Below are positions 55,622-64,000 of a stretch of 64,000 nt of DNA, in pieces. How positions within the stretch are numbered: position 1 is the stretch's first letter; every line of letters starts with the position of its first letter. This DNA is from an uncultured Tessaracoccus sp. (GTDB lineage Bacteria > Actinomycetota > Actinomycetes > Propionibacteriales > Propionibacteriaceae), in the NCBI RefSeq assembly GCF_947255005.1, contig NZ_CAMYFI010000001.1:62001-126000 (forward strand), in the 5' to 3' direction. The translations under genes were made by a program, and so were the position numbers. Under the pieces are notes generated by a model. The model did not search any database, had not been told where the DNA came from, and was given only the letters and a program-made list of their open reading frames with translations.

Positions 55622-57517
55622 GTGATTCTTCTCGAAACCCTGGAAGCGAACGTGGCCGTTGGCCTCTTTGCGCTCGCTCCGTTGATGATCGCGATTCCGC
55701 TTGCGACGTCGTTCCTGCTCCTGCTGCTCGGCAAGGTGTCGGACAGCTGGGGGCACTGGTTGGCGACGTTGGCGCCCATCGCCTCCTTCGTGATCGGCCT
55801 GCTGCTGTTCCTGCAGATGCTGGAGCAGCCCGAAGCCGTGAGCATTCAGGTCTACGAGTGGCTTGCCACCGGCTCGTGGAGCGTGAACATTGCACTGCTG
55901 GTTGACCAGCTGTCCATCCTGTTCGTGCTGCTGATTACTGGCGTGGGTTCGCTCATCCACATCTACTCGATCGGCTATATGGCGGAGGATCCCCGTCGTC
56001 GACGGTTCTTCGCGTACCTGAACCTCTTCATCGCCGCGATGCTGACGCTGGTGCTGGCCAACAACTACCTCATGCTGTTCATCGGCTGGGAAGGCGTGGG
56101 CCTCGCCTCGTACCTGCTCATCTCGTTCTGGGCTCACCGCGAGTCCGCGGCAGCGGCTGGTAACAAGGCGTTCATCGTCAACCGCGTGGGTGACCTCGGC
56201 ATGGCCACCGCGATCTTCACCATGTTCGCGCTCATCGGCTCCGTCGATTTCCAGGCGGTCAACGAGGCGGCACCGAATATGGGTGGCTGGGCTACCCTGC
56301 TCGGGTTCCTGCTCCTGCTCGCCGCGTGTGGTAAGTCGGCGCAGGTTCCGCTGCAGTCTTGGCTGCTGGACGCCATGGAAGGCCCGACGCCAGTCTCCGC
56401 GCTCATTCACGCGGCGACGATGGTCACCGCCGGCGTGTACCTCGTGATCCGCTCGCACGCGATCTACGCGGTAAGCCCAGAGGCGACGCTGGCCGTCGCA
56501 ATCGTCGGTACCGTCACGCTGCTTGCCGGTGCCTGGATCGGCTCCAGCAAGGACGACATTAAGAAGGTGCTCGCTGGCTCGACCATGTCGCAGATTGGCT
56601 ACATGATGCTCGCGGCCGGCCTCGGCCCGATCGGTGCCGCGTTCGCGATCTTCCACCTCATCACCCACGGCTTCTTCAAGGCCAATATGTTCCTAGGCGC
56701 CGGCTCCGTCATGCACGGCATGAATGACGACGTGAACATGCGCAACTTCGGTGGGTTGTCGAAGGCGATGCGGATCACCTTCCTCACGTTTGCGATGGGC
56801 TACCTCGCCATCATCGGATTCCCCTTCACGGCGGGTTTCTACTCGAAGGATCACATCATCGAAGCCGCCTTCAGCACCAACATGGTGCTGGGCATCCTCG
56901 CTCTGGTGGGTGCGGGCATCACTGCGTTCTACATGACGCGTTTGATGATGATGACGTTCTTCGGCCAGGCACGCTGGGAGAAGGACGTGCATCCGCACGA
57001 GTCGCCGCTCATCATGACGATCCCGCTGATCATCCTCGCGGTGCTGTCGCTCGTGGCTGGCCTGTTCATGAACGGCTGGATTCAGGAATGGCTCGCCGTT
57101 CCCACCGGCCACGAGGTGCACGAGACCGGGCTGCTGCACATCACGTCGATTGGTTGGCTCACCATGGCGACGGTCGCCGTCGGTGTGTTCGTCGGCTGGT
57201 TCATGTTCAAGGACAACATTCCTAAGAAGGCCCCCGTTACGAAGAACCCGGTGCTGCTTGCTGGCCGCGCGGATCTCTACGGTGACCAATTCAACAAGTA
57301 CGCCGTCATTCAGCCGGTCAAGGGCATCGCGTCGGGCCTCGCCTGGTTCGACCGCACAACTCTCGACGGGATCCCTGAGGGCGGTGCGTCGGTGGCGGCG
57401 GGCCTCGGCGGTGCGTTGCGGAAGACCCAGAACGGGTACTCCCGCAGTTACGGACTCACGCTCGTCGGCGGTGTCGTCGTGTTGCTGCTCGTCGTCGTAC
57501 TGGGACAGCTGGGCTAA
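55622..57517 (+). CDS. nuoL: NADH-quinone oxidoreductase subunit L
   Basis: Distal proton-pumping subunit of 631 aa. FIGWEGVGLASYLLI, KSAQVPLQSWLLDAMEGPTP and STMSQIGYMMLA match the Proton_antipo_M core; the C-terminal lateral helix region follows. GTG 55622 (GAGAGG upstream) is the first start after nuoK. Confidence 0.97.
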   Translation: MILLETLEANVAVGLFALAPLMIAIPLATSFLLLLLGKVSDSWGHWLATLAPIASFVIGLLLFLQMLEQPEAVSIQVYEWLATGSWSVNIALLVDQLSILFVLLITGVGSLIHIYSIGYMAEDPRRRRFFAYLNLFIAAMLTLVLANNYLMLFIGWEGVGLASYLLISFWAHRESAAAAGNKAFIVNRVGDLGMATAIFTMFALIGSVDFQAVNEAAPNMGGWATLLGFLLLLAACGKSAQVPLQSWLLDAMEGPTPVSALIHAATMVTAGVYLVIRSHAIYAVSPEATLAVAIVGTVTLLAGAWIGSSKDDIKKVLAGSTMSQIGYMMLAAGLGPIGAAFAIFHLITHGFFKANMFLGAGSVMHGMNDDVNMRNFGGLSKAMRITFLTFAMGYLAIIGFPFTAGFYSKDHIIEAAFSTNMVLGILALVGAGITAFYMTRLMMMTFFGQARWEKDVHPHESPLIMTIPLIILAVLSLVAGLFMNGWIQEWLAVPTGHEVHETGLLHITSIGWLTMATVAVGVFVGWFMFKDNIPKKAPVTKNPVLLAGRADLYGDQFNKYAVIQPVKGIASGLAWFDRTTLDGIPEGGASVAAGLGGALRKTQNGYSRSYGLTLVGGVVVLLLVVVLGQLG

Positions 57518-57531
57518 GGAGATTTGAAACT

Positions 57532-59040
57532 ATGTTGTTGACCATCCTCGCCCTGCTACCGATCGTCGGCTCGGTCGTTGTCGCCCTGCTCAAGGGGCCG
57601 ACTGCCAAGCTGATCGGCATGGGCTTTGCGCTGACTACGCTCGTGCTCGGCTGCGTGACTGCCGCGATGAGCATTACAGGCACCACATCGCTCGCCATCT
57701 CGGTGCCGTGGATTCGCCCGATTGGTGCGTTCTACGCCCTCGATATGACCCGCATGGACGCGGTGCTCGTGTTGCTGACCGTCATTCTCGTGCCGGTCGT
57801 GCTGCTCGCCGAGTGGCACATCGACGAGCGCAGCGACGTGCGCGGGACGGCGTCGGGCTTCTTTTCGCTCGCGCTGCTCATGCAGGGCCTTGCGCTGTTC
57901 GTGTTCCTCGCCGGCGACCTGCTGCTGTTCTACCTCGCCTTCGAAGCCACGCTCATTCCCATCTACTTCATGATTGGACGTTTCGGTGGTGAGGGAAGGC
58001 AGCGCGCCGCGGTGAAGTTCCTGCTGTTCTCGCTGGCCGGCGGGCTCGTGCTGCTGGTGGGCATCGTCGGGCTCTACGCGGTGTCCGTTTCGCAGGGTCA
58101 GCCGAGCCTGCTGATTCAGGACCTTGGTTCGCTGGAGATGGCGACCTCGACCGCGCACTGGTTGTTCATCGCGGTGTTCTTCGCGTTCGCCGTGAAGGCG
58201 CCGCTGGTGGGCGTGCACTCCTGGCTGCCCGACGCCGCCGCGGCCGGGTCTCCGGGCACCTCGACGTTGCTCGTCGGTGTGCTGGACAAGATCGGCACCT
58301 TCGGCATCATCAAAATCTGCTTGGTGATCTTCCCCGAATCGGTGCAGTGGGCTGCGCCGGTGGTGATCACCTGGGCCGTCGTGTCGATGTTCTTCGGCGC
58401 GTTGATGGCGCTGAACGCCACTGACATGCTGCGCCTGGTGAGCTACACCTCCATCAGCCACTTCGGCTTCATGGTGGTGGGCATCTTTGCGCTCACGACG
58501 CAGTCGATGACAGGCTCGATCTTCTACATGCTGAACCACGGCTTCTCGACAGCTGCGCTGTTCCTCGTCGTTGGATTCCTCGTCGTCCGCCGCGGCAGCC
58601 AGGACATCAACGACTTCGGCGGCGTGCAAAAGGTGGCTCCCGTACTGGCTGGGTTCTTCCTGCTGTCTGGCCTGTCGGCGCTGGCGCTACCTGGCATGTC
58701 GAGCTTCGTTTCGGAGTTCCTGGTGATGGCCGGCACGTGGCAGCGTTATCCCGTGCACGTCGCCTTCCTGGTGGTGGGCATGGTGCTGGCTGCCAGCTAC
58801 GTGCTGCGCCTGTACAAGACCACCATGACCGGCCCCGTCACCAAGCAAGTTGAGGAGAAGGTGAGCAAGGACCTGAGCCTTCGCGAGAAGGCGGCGGTCT
58901 TCCCGCTCATCGTGCTGCTCCTTGTCCTGGGCTTCCTGCCCAAGCCGGCACTGCAAATCATCGATGAGGCCTCGACGGGCTTCCTCACTGTTGCAGGTGT
59001 CTCGGATCCCGCCCCACAGATGAAGGAAGGCGGACGCTGA
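57532..59040 (+). CDS. nuoM: NADH-quinone oxidoreductase subunit M
   Basis: Proton-pumping subunit of 502 aa. YLAFEATLIPIYFMIGRFGG, VKAPLVGVHSWLPDA and SYTSISHFGFMVVGI are conserved. AAGGAG precedes ATG 57532. Shares one base with nuoN (TGATG). Confidence 0.97.
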   Translation: MLLTILALLPIVGSVVVALLKGPTAKLIGMGFALTTLVLGCVTAAMSITGTTSLAISVPWIRPIGAFYALDMTRMDAVLVLLTVILVPVVLLAEWHIDERSDVRGTASGFFSLALLMQGLALFVFLAGDLLLFYLAFEATLIPIYFMIGRFGGEGRQRAAVKFLLFSLAGGLVLLVGIVGLYAVSVSQGQPSLLIQDLGSLEMATSTAHWLFIAVFFAFAVKAPLVGVHSWLPDAAAAGSPGTSTLLVGVLDKIGTFGIIKICLVIFPESVQWAAPVVITWAVVSMFFGALMALNATDMLRLVSYTSISHFGFMVVGIFALTTQSMTGSIFYMLNHGFSTAALFLVVGFLVVRRGSQDINDFGGVQKVAPVLAGFFLLSGLSALALPGMSSFVSEFLVMAGTWQRYPVHVAFLVVGMVLAASYVLRLYKTTMTGPVTKQVEEKVSKDLSLREKAAVFPLIVLLLVLGFLPKPALQIIDEASTGFLTVAGVSDPAPQMKEGGR

Positions 59041-60611
59041 TGAACGTCCTGGAGATTACGGCACCCACCATCGAGTGGGCGTTGCTCGCACCGCTGCTCG
59101 TGGTGTTCGGCGGCGCCGTGCTCGCCGTCGTGGTCGAGGCCTTCGCACCGCGCAGTTCGCGCTACGTCGTGCAGACCAGCCTCGCGTCGCTCACCATCCT
59201 GGGCGCTGGTGCGGCCCTCGCGCTGCAGCTTGGCGACTTCCAGCCACAGAAGCTTGCGATGGACACGATCTCGTACGACGGTCCGACGCTGGTGTTCTGG
59301 ATACTCCTGCTCGTGTTCGGGCTGGGCGGCGTCGCGTTGTTCGCTGAGCGGGGCGTCTCCGACGGCCAGTCGGCGTTTGCGCCGTCGGCTGCGGCCGCCC
59401 CCGGTTCCCCCCTCGAGCGCGAGGCGGTGCGCCTTCGTCGCGAGCACACTGAGGTCTTCCCGCTGCTGCTGTTCGCGCTGCTAGGCATGATGCTCTTCGC
59501 CTCCGCCAACGACTTCATCTTGATGTTTGTGGCGCTCGAAGTGTTCTCGCTGCCGCTGTACCTGCTGTCGTCGATGGCGCGTCGTCGACGCCTGCTGTCG
59601 CAGGAGTCCGGTCTGAAGTACTTCCTGCTCGGATCGCTCGCCTCGGGCATCTTCCTCTACGGCGTGGCCATGCTGTACGGATTCTCTGGTTCGCTGAAGC
59701 TCACCGGCCTCGCCGAGGCCGTGCGCTCACAGACCGCCAACTACTGGCTGTTGCTGCTCGGCCTCATGCTGGTCTCCGTCGGATTGCTGTTCAAGGTTGG
59801 CGCGGTACCGTTCCATTCGTGGACCCCCGACGTGTACATGGGCGCACCCACCCCGGTGACCGGTTTCATGGCGATTGCGACGAAGTCTGCCGCCGTCGCT
59901 GCGCTGGTGCGCGTGCTGTACGTCGGCTTGGGTGGCGCCCGATGGGATTGGCAGCCGTTCATCGCCGTTGTCGCGGTGCTGTCGATGGTCGTCGGCGCGG
60001 TGATCGCGCTGTGGCAGTCCGACATGAAGCGCCTGCTCGCGTACTCGGCTATCACGCACGCCGGTTTCATCCTCGTGGGTGTCGTCGGCGCAGTCGTGCT
60101 CGACAAGGACGTCTTCGTCACCTCCCTGGGTGCGGTGGCTTTCTACCTGCTCACCTATGGCGTTGCGACGCTGGGCGCGTTTGGCCTCGTGATGTGCGTG
60201 CGTCGGGCGGGCGGTGAGGCCACCTCCCTGGATGATTGGAAGGGCATCGGCAAGAGCAACCCGCTGCTGGCCGGCGTGATGACGCTGTTCTTCTTGAGCT
60301 TCGCAGGCATCCCGCTCACCGCGGGCTTCGTCGGCAAGCTCGCCGTGTTCGCGGCAGCCTTCCAAGGCGGCTACGCGTGGCTGGTGGTCGTCGCGATCAT
60401 CATGAGCGTGGTGGCGGCGTACTTCTACCTCAAGGTGACCGTCGCCATGTGGTTCGAGACCGCAGACGAGGACTCCGAGGTGGTCGTGGCCACTCCGTCG
60501 CTGTGGGTGTGGAGCCTTGTGGTGATCTCCGCGCTCGCGACGGTGATCCTCGGCCTGGTTCCCGGTGGAATCCTTGATCTGTTCGGGCAGTTCTCGGAGT
60601 TCATCCGCTGA
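59040..60611 (+). CDS. nuoN: NADH-quinone oxidoreductase subunit N
   Basis: Proton-pumping subunit of 523 aa. FKVGAVPFHSWTPDVYMGAP and LLAYSAITHAGFILVG are diagnostic. A hydrophilic insertion (about residues 105-135, GQSAFAPSAAAAPGSP ...) is larger than in E. coli. Its stop shares one base with the prenyl synthase start (TGATG), tying that gene to the nuo operon. Confidence 0.97.
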   Translation: MNVLEITAPTIEWALLAPLLVVFGGAVLAVVVEAFAPRSSRYVVQTSLASLTILGAGAALALQLGDFQPQKLAMDTISYDGPTLVFWILLLVFGLGGVALFAERGVSDGQSAFAPSAAAAPGSPLEREAVRLRREHTEVFPLLLFALLGMMLFASANDFILMFVALEVFSLPLYLLSSMARRRRLLSQESGLKYFLLGSLASGIFLYGVAMLYGFSGSLKLTGLAEAVRSQTANYWLLLLGLMLVSVGLLFKVGAVPFHSWTPDVYMGAPTPVTGFMAIATKSAAVAALVRVLYVGLGGARWDWQPFIAVVAVLSMVVGAVIALWQSDMKRLLAYSAITHAGFILVGVVGAVVLDKDVFVTSLGAVAFYLLTYGVATLGAFGLVMCVRRAGGEATSLDDWKGIGKSNPLLAGVMTLFFLSFAGIPLTAGFVGKLAVFAAAFQGGYAWLVVVAIIMSVVAAYFYLKVTVAMWFETADEDSEVVVATPSLWVWSLVVISALATVILGLVPGGILDLFGQFSEFIR

Positions 60612-61573
60612 TGACCGCATCGTTTGACGCAAGGATTCAGAAGCGGCTCGACGAGTTCGAGCCGCTTCTGGCCGATGCGGCCGTGGCAAACACCCCGTAC
60701 GTCACGCAAGCAGCGCGCCATGTGATCGAGGCCGGCGGAAAGCGTTTCCGCCCCATGCTGGTGTTCGTGGCGAGTGAGTTCGGCGAGGTGAGCGACGAGC
60801 AGCGTCTTCAGAGCGCCGCGATGGTGATGGAGCTCACGCACGTCGCCAGCCTGTACCACGACGACGTCATGGACGAGGCCGACGTGCGGCGAGGGGCGCC
60901 GTCGGCCAACCGATTCTATGGCAACTCGGTGGCGATCCTCGTCGGCGATTTCTTGTTCTCGCAAGCCTCCGACATGGTGGCTGACCTTGGCACGGAGTTC
61001 GTGCAGTTGCAGTCCAGGACGTTCTCTAGGCTCGTGCAGGGGCAAATTGCGGAGACGATTGGCCCGTCGGAGGACGACGATCCTCTCGAGCATTATCTGC
61101 AGGTGATTGCTGACAAGACGGGCTCGCTCATCGCGGCATCGGTCTGCTTCGGTGCGATGGCGGCGAACGCGAGCACCGAGCACATCGAGGCGCTGCGCAA
61201 TTTCGGCGAGGAGATTGGAACGGTGTTCCAGCTCTCCGACGACCTCATCGACATCAGCTCCGATCAGACGGGCAAGACGCCCGGCACCGATCTGCGGGAG
61301 GGTGTGCCGACCCTGCCGGTGCTCATGCTGCGCAAGAACAACGACCCGGCTGACGCCGAGCTGCTGGCTCTCATCGACGGTGATCTCACGGACGACGGCA
61401 CGCTGGCGGAAGTGCTGAAACAGCTTCGCGCCCACCCGATCATGGACGAGGCGAAGGCCGAGGTGGAACGCCACGCTGCACTCGCCCGTGAGACGCTCGC
61501 CCCACTGCCTGACTGCGACGCCAAGGCTGCTCTTTTCGAAGTCTGCGACGAACTCATCAACCGCGAACACTGA
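60611..61573 (+). CDS. Trans-polyprenyl diphosphate synthase (menaquinone side chain)
   Basis: Class I prenyltransferase of 320 aa. First Asp-rich motif LYHDDVMDEADVRRG, second FQLSDDLIDISSDQTGKTPG; N-terminal GGKRFRPML binds IPP. The residues before the first motif (ELTHVASLYHDD) lack the bulky blocks of farnesyl synthases, fitting a long-chain product such as hepta- to nonaprenyl diphosphate. Last gene of the operon that begins with the reductase and nuoA; it supplies MenA. Confidence 0.9.
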   Translation: MTASFDARIQKRLDEFEPLLADAAVANTPYVTQAARHVIEAGGKRFRPMLVFVASEFGEVSDEQRLQSAAMVMELTHVASLYHDDVMDEADVRRGAPSANRFYGNSVAILVGDFLFSQASDMVADLGTEFVQLQSRTFSRLVQGQIAETIGPSEDDDPLEHYLQVIADKTGSLIAASVCFGAMAANASTEHIEALRNFGEEIGTVFQLSDDLIDISSDQTGKTPGTDLREGVPTLPVLMLRKNNDPADAELLALIDGDLTDDGTLAEVLKQLRAHPIMDEAKAEVERHAALARETLAPLPDCDAKAALFEVCDELINREH

Positions 61574-61586
61574 GCCACAGATCTTC

Positions 61587-61727
61587 GGTGGTTGAGTAGC
61601 CTGCGGAGCGGGCGTATCGAAACCACATCCGGGATGATTTCGATACGCGCCTGCGGCGCTACTCAATCATCGAGATGAGCGAGCCCAGGTGGTCGAGTAG
61701 CCCGCGGAGCGGGCGTATCGAAACCAC
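61587..61727. repeat. Three palindromic repeats after the nuo operon
   Basis: Full copies at 61587-61626, 61633-61671 (inverted) and 61688-61727 of the same 40-bp family as at 21-23 kb. The middle copy has arms GATGATT/AATCATC, the outer two GGTGGTT or GGTGGTC with AACCAC. Inner stems GCCTGC-GGA-GCGGGC, GCGCC-TGC-GGCGC and CCCGC-GGA-GCGGG all pair or nearly pair. Confidence 0.85.
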
Positions 61728-61921
61728 GTCGCATCCGTCAGCTAACCCGATATCCACTTTCGTTTCCGAGAATTGGCCAGAAACGCCTTCCTCGGCAAAC
61801 GCGTGTGAGTATTGGGTTACCTTCACCGGGGCATCTCGATACGGCGACTGCGTCGCCCACTCGATGGTCGGCTGGGGCGAGGCGCGCCTTCGGCCGGTGG
61901 TTGAGTAGCCCGCAGCCTCAA
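61728..61921. repeat. Degenerate repeats before the M13 peptidase 3' end
   Basis: A degenerate palindrome at about 61832-61866 (CATCTCGATACGGCGACTGC ...) and a half copy at 61896-61909 (GGTGGTTGAGTAGC) directly abutting the stop of the M13 peptidase gene. No gene seen in 61574-61921. Confidence 0.65.
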
Positions 61922-63862
61922 TCACCAGATGCTGACGCGCTCCCCCGGATCGAGCCAGAGGCCGTCGCCGGGGGCGGTGCCAAAGGCGTCGTGGAAAGCG
62001 TCGACATTCTTCACGATCTGGTTCACGCGGAACTCGGCGGGGGAGTGCGGGTCGACGCTGAGCAGCATCTTCGCCATCTCCGGGCGGCGCTTCGACTGCC
62101 ACACCTGCGCGTACGACAGGAAGAACCGCTGCGCGGGAGTGAACCCGTCGATTGGTTCCCCATCGGGGCGCCCGCCGGCGATCAGCCAAGCCTTGTACGC
62201 GATACCGACGCCGCCGAGGTCGCCGATGTTTTCACCCAGCGTGAGCTTGCCGTTGACGTGCCCGTCGATGCCCTCCGGGGAGAGCGCGTCGTACTGGCTC
62301 ACGAGCCGCGACGTGGCCTGGTCGAACGCGGCCTTGTCGTCGGCGGTCCACCAATCACGAATCTTGCCCTCAGCATCGGTGGTGGAGCCCTTGTCGTCGA
62401 AACCGTGTCCAATTTCGTGCCCGATGATGGCCCCGATGGCGCCGTAGTTAACCGCATCGTCGGCATCAATATTGAAGAATGGGGGCTGCAGAATCGCCGC
62501 GGAAAACACAATCTCGTTGCGCAACGGATGGTAGTACGCGTTCACCGTCTGGGGCAGCATCTCCCAGTCAGATTCCTGCACCGGCCCGAGCACCCGCGAC
62601 AGCGAGTATTCGAACTCAAACTCGTTGCTGGCAAGCAGGTTAGCGAGCAGGTCGTCTCCCACCTTCAACGCGGAGTAATCGCGCCAGCGCGACGGATACC
62701 CAATCTTTGGCGTGAATCCACGGAGCTTTGCGAGCGCCTGCTCCTTCGTCGTTTCCGACATCCAGGCGAGCTCACGGATGGACTGGCCGTAGGCCTTGAT
62801 GAGATTGCCGACGAGCGCATCCATGGCCGCCTTGGCCTCAGGCTTGAAGTGCTTCGCCACATACAGCTTGCCGACGGCCTCCCCAATCACACCCTCGACG
62901 AACGCGATGCCGCGTTTCCACCGGGGGCGCAACTGCTGTGTGCCGGAGAGAGTGCGTCCGTAGAAGTCGAAGTTAGCCTCAACGAACTGCGACGACAAGT
63001 ATGGAGCGACGCTCGAGATTACGTGCCAGCGGGCCCACGCGCGCCACGCATCGACGGGCTCCTCGTCGACGAGCCGGGCGATCGCTTCCACGAACGACGG
63101 CTGCTCGACGACGACGTATTCCAGCTTCTCGACGGGAATCCCGGCCGCTTCCCGGAACCGCTCCCAGGCGAATCCAGGGGCGAGATCTTGCAGCTCCTCC
63201 CACGACTTCGGATTGAACATTGCGACGATGTCCCTGCAGCGCACCTTGTCCCAATGTTGCGCGGCAATCTTCGTCTCGAGGGCCAGCACGGCCTCCGCCT
63301 GGTCAGCGGCATCGGAAACACCGCCAAGCGCGAGCACGCGCTCGACGTGAGCGCGGTACGCGTCGCGGATGTCGGCGTGTTCGTCGAGGCGGTAATACTC
63401 CTCATCGGGCAGGCCCAGGCCGCTTTGCGCCACAAAAAAGACGTAGCGAGAAGGGTCTCCTGGGTCAGTCTCTTCGCCGAAGTGAATGAGACTCAGCAAC
63501 CCCCGACGTGCCGCGTCACCCAAGTAGCCAGCCAGCGAGGCGCCGTCGGTGATGCCGTCGACGGCCTCCAGGAATGGACGCAGCGGCTGAGCGCCCAACT
63601 CCTCCACCTTCTGCTCATCCATGAACGATGCGTAGAGCTGCGCGATTTTCGCTTCCTCACAGCCCGGTTCAGCGTTGCGGATGCCTTCGACGATCGCTCG
63701 AACATTTGCCTCCGCTTCGTCGTGGAGGTCGACAAACGAGCCGGCGGACGATTTATCGGGATCGATTTGTGCAGTGGCAAGCCAGCGCCCGTGGAAGTGT
63801 CGGAATAGGTCGTCAACGAGGCGCACATCGTCGTCGCGGTGTGAGAAGTCGAGTCCAGTCAT
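61922..63862 (-). CDS. M13-family zinc metallopeptidase
   Basis: Neprilysin/PepO-type peptidase, 646 aa. The zinc site is HEIGHGFDD with the third ligand in GENIGDLGG; NAYYHPLRNEIVF is the substrate-binding strand. It has no signal peptide or membrane anchor and ends GERVSIW where secreted relatives have CxxW, so a cytoplasmic oligopeptidase is likely. ATG 63862. Convergent with the nuo operon across a cluster of repeats. Confidence 0.93.
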   Translation of the reverse strand: MTGLDFSHRDDDVRLVDDLFRHFHGRWLATAQIDPDKSSAGSFVDLHDEAEANVRAIVEGIRNAEPGCEEAKIAQLYASFMDEQKVEELGAQPLRPFLEAVDGITDGASLAGYLGDAARRGLLSLIHFGEETDPGDPSRYVFFVAQSGLGLPDEEYYRLDEHADIRDAYRAHVERVLALGGVSDAADQAEAVLALETKIAAQHWDKVRCRDIVAMFNPKSWEELQDLAPGFAWERFREAAGIPVEKLEYVVVEQPSFVEAIARLVDEEPVDAWRAWARWHVISSVAPYLSSQFVEANFDFYGRTLSGTQQLRPRWKRGIAFVEGVIGEAVGKLYVAKHFKPEAKAAMDALVGNLIKAYGQSIRELAWMSETTKEQALAKLRGFTPKIGYPSRWRDYSALKVGDDLLANLLASNEFEFEYSLSRVLGPVQESDWEMLPQTVNAYYHPLRNEIVFSAAILQPPFFNIDADDAVNYGAIGAIIGHEIGHGFDDKGSTTDAEGKIRDWWTADDKAAFDQATSRLVSQYDALSPEGIDGHVNGKLTLGENIGDLGGVGIAYKAWLIAGGRPDGEPIDGFTPAQRFFLSYAQVWQSKRRPEMAKMLLSVDPHSPAEFRVNQIVKNVDAFHDAFGTAPGDGLWLDPGERVSIW

Positions 63863-63899
63863 GCCGTCCAGCCTAGTAGGCCTCGGAGGGCGCGCTCAC

Positions 63900-64000
63900 T
63901 TACTTGTTCCAGGTGACCACGACATCCTCGGGGCTCTTGCCGAGCATGTTCGCGGAGGCGCGGGCCGTAACCTTGAGTTCCTGCGTACCGGGGTTGGAGC
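63900..64000 (-). CDS. Unidentified gene, 3' end only
   Basis: A minus-strand frame entering from the right edge ends at the TAA at 63902-63900. Only 33 codons are visible, ending LKVTARASANMLG then KSPEDVVVTWNK. Codon composition looks coding. It lies 37 bp upstream of the M13 start in the same direction. No family recognisable from this fragment. Confidence 0.5.
   Translation of the reverse strand, partial: SNPGTQELKVTARASANMLGKSPEDVVVTWNK

Overview
The window is a gene-dense, GC-rich chromosomal segment of an actinobacterium. Evidence: monomeric isocitrate dehydrogenase, the small actinobacterial protein DUF3073, a DUF222/HNH ('13E12-type') endonuclease, a 14-gene complex I operon with a geranylgeranyl-reductase-family gene in front, a menaquinone pathway, GTG/TTG starts with GTGA/ATGA overlaps, and dispersed 40-bp palindromes of the GGTGGTTGAGTAGC...TATCGAAACCAC type. 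I infer Propionibacteriaceae (Tessaracoccus-like), but no rRNA is present to confirm it. There is no CRISPR array, intact insertion sequence, prophage or rRNA.

Layout. 1-6.6 kb: maltose/maltodextrin locus, lacI-type regulator plus GH13 glucosidase (cut by the left edge) divergent from malE-malF-malG. 6.7-11 kb: purF-purM, a large lipoprotein, a small membrane protein. 11.1-13.8 kb: glycogen/maltodextrin phosphorylase with a 22-bp palindromic operator resembling one in front of malE. 13.9-15.8 kb: DUF3800 remnant with a candidate structured RNA, then an ArsR-CDF metal operon. 15.9-20.4 kb: isocitrate dehydrogenase, DUF3073, alpha/beta hydrolase, AEC transporter. 20.5-23.8 kb: lipoprotein, DUF222-HNH gene flanked by palindromic repeats, a repeat-rich gene-poor stretch with two strong inverted repeats, and a tRNA Glu-Asp-Phe operon. 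23.9-32 kb: lipoprotein, SH3/peptidase exoprotein, tRNA-Lys, a membrane protein with a GroEL-apical-like domain, patatin, a second CDF, a GHMP kinase-DhaL pair, a PLDc_N-like membrane protein. 32-43.6 kb: menE-menA-menC-menD, an AbiEi antitoxin whose toxin gene is cut short, DUF4440, RecB-like nuclease-menG, an ABC exporter, isochorismate synthase. 43.9-61.6 kb: geranylgeranyl reductase, nuoA-N, polyprenyl diphosphate synthase, apparently one transcription unit. 61.6-64 kb: more palindromes, an M13 peptidase, and the 3' end of one further gene.

How the genes work together. The mal genes import and hydrolyse alpha-glucosides and the phosphorylase degrades glycogen or dextrins; the shared operator-like site suggests one LacI-type regulator links them. 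MenF, MenD, MenC, MenE, MenA and MenG make menaquinone, the terminal prenyl synthase makes its tail, the reductase probably saturates part of the tail, and complex I feeds electrons into it. MenB and the thioesterase/MenH steps are not in the window.
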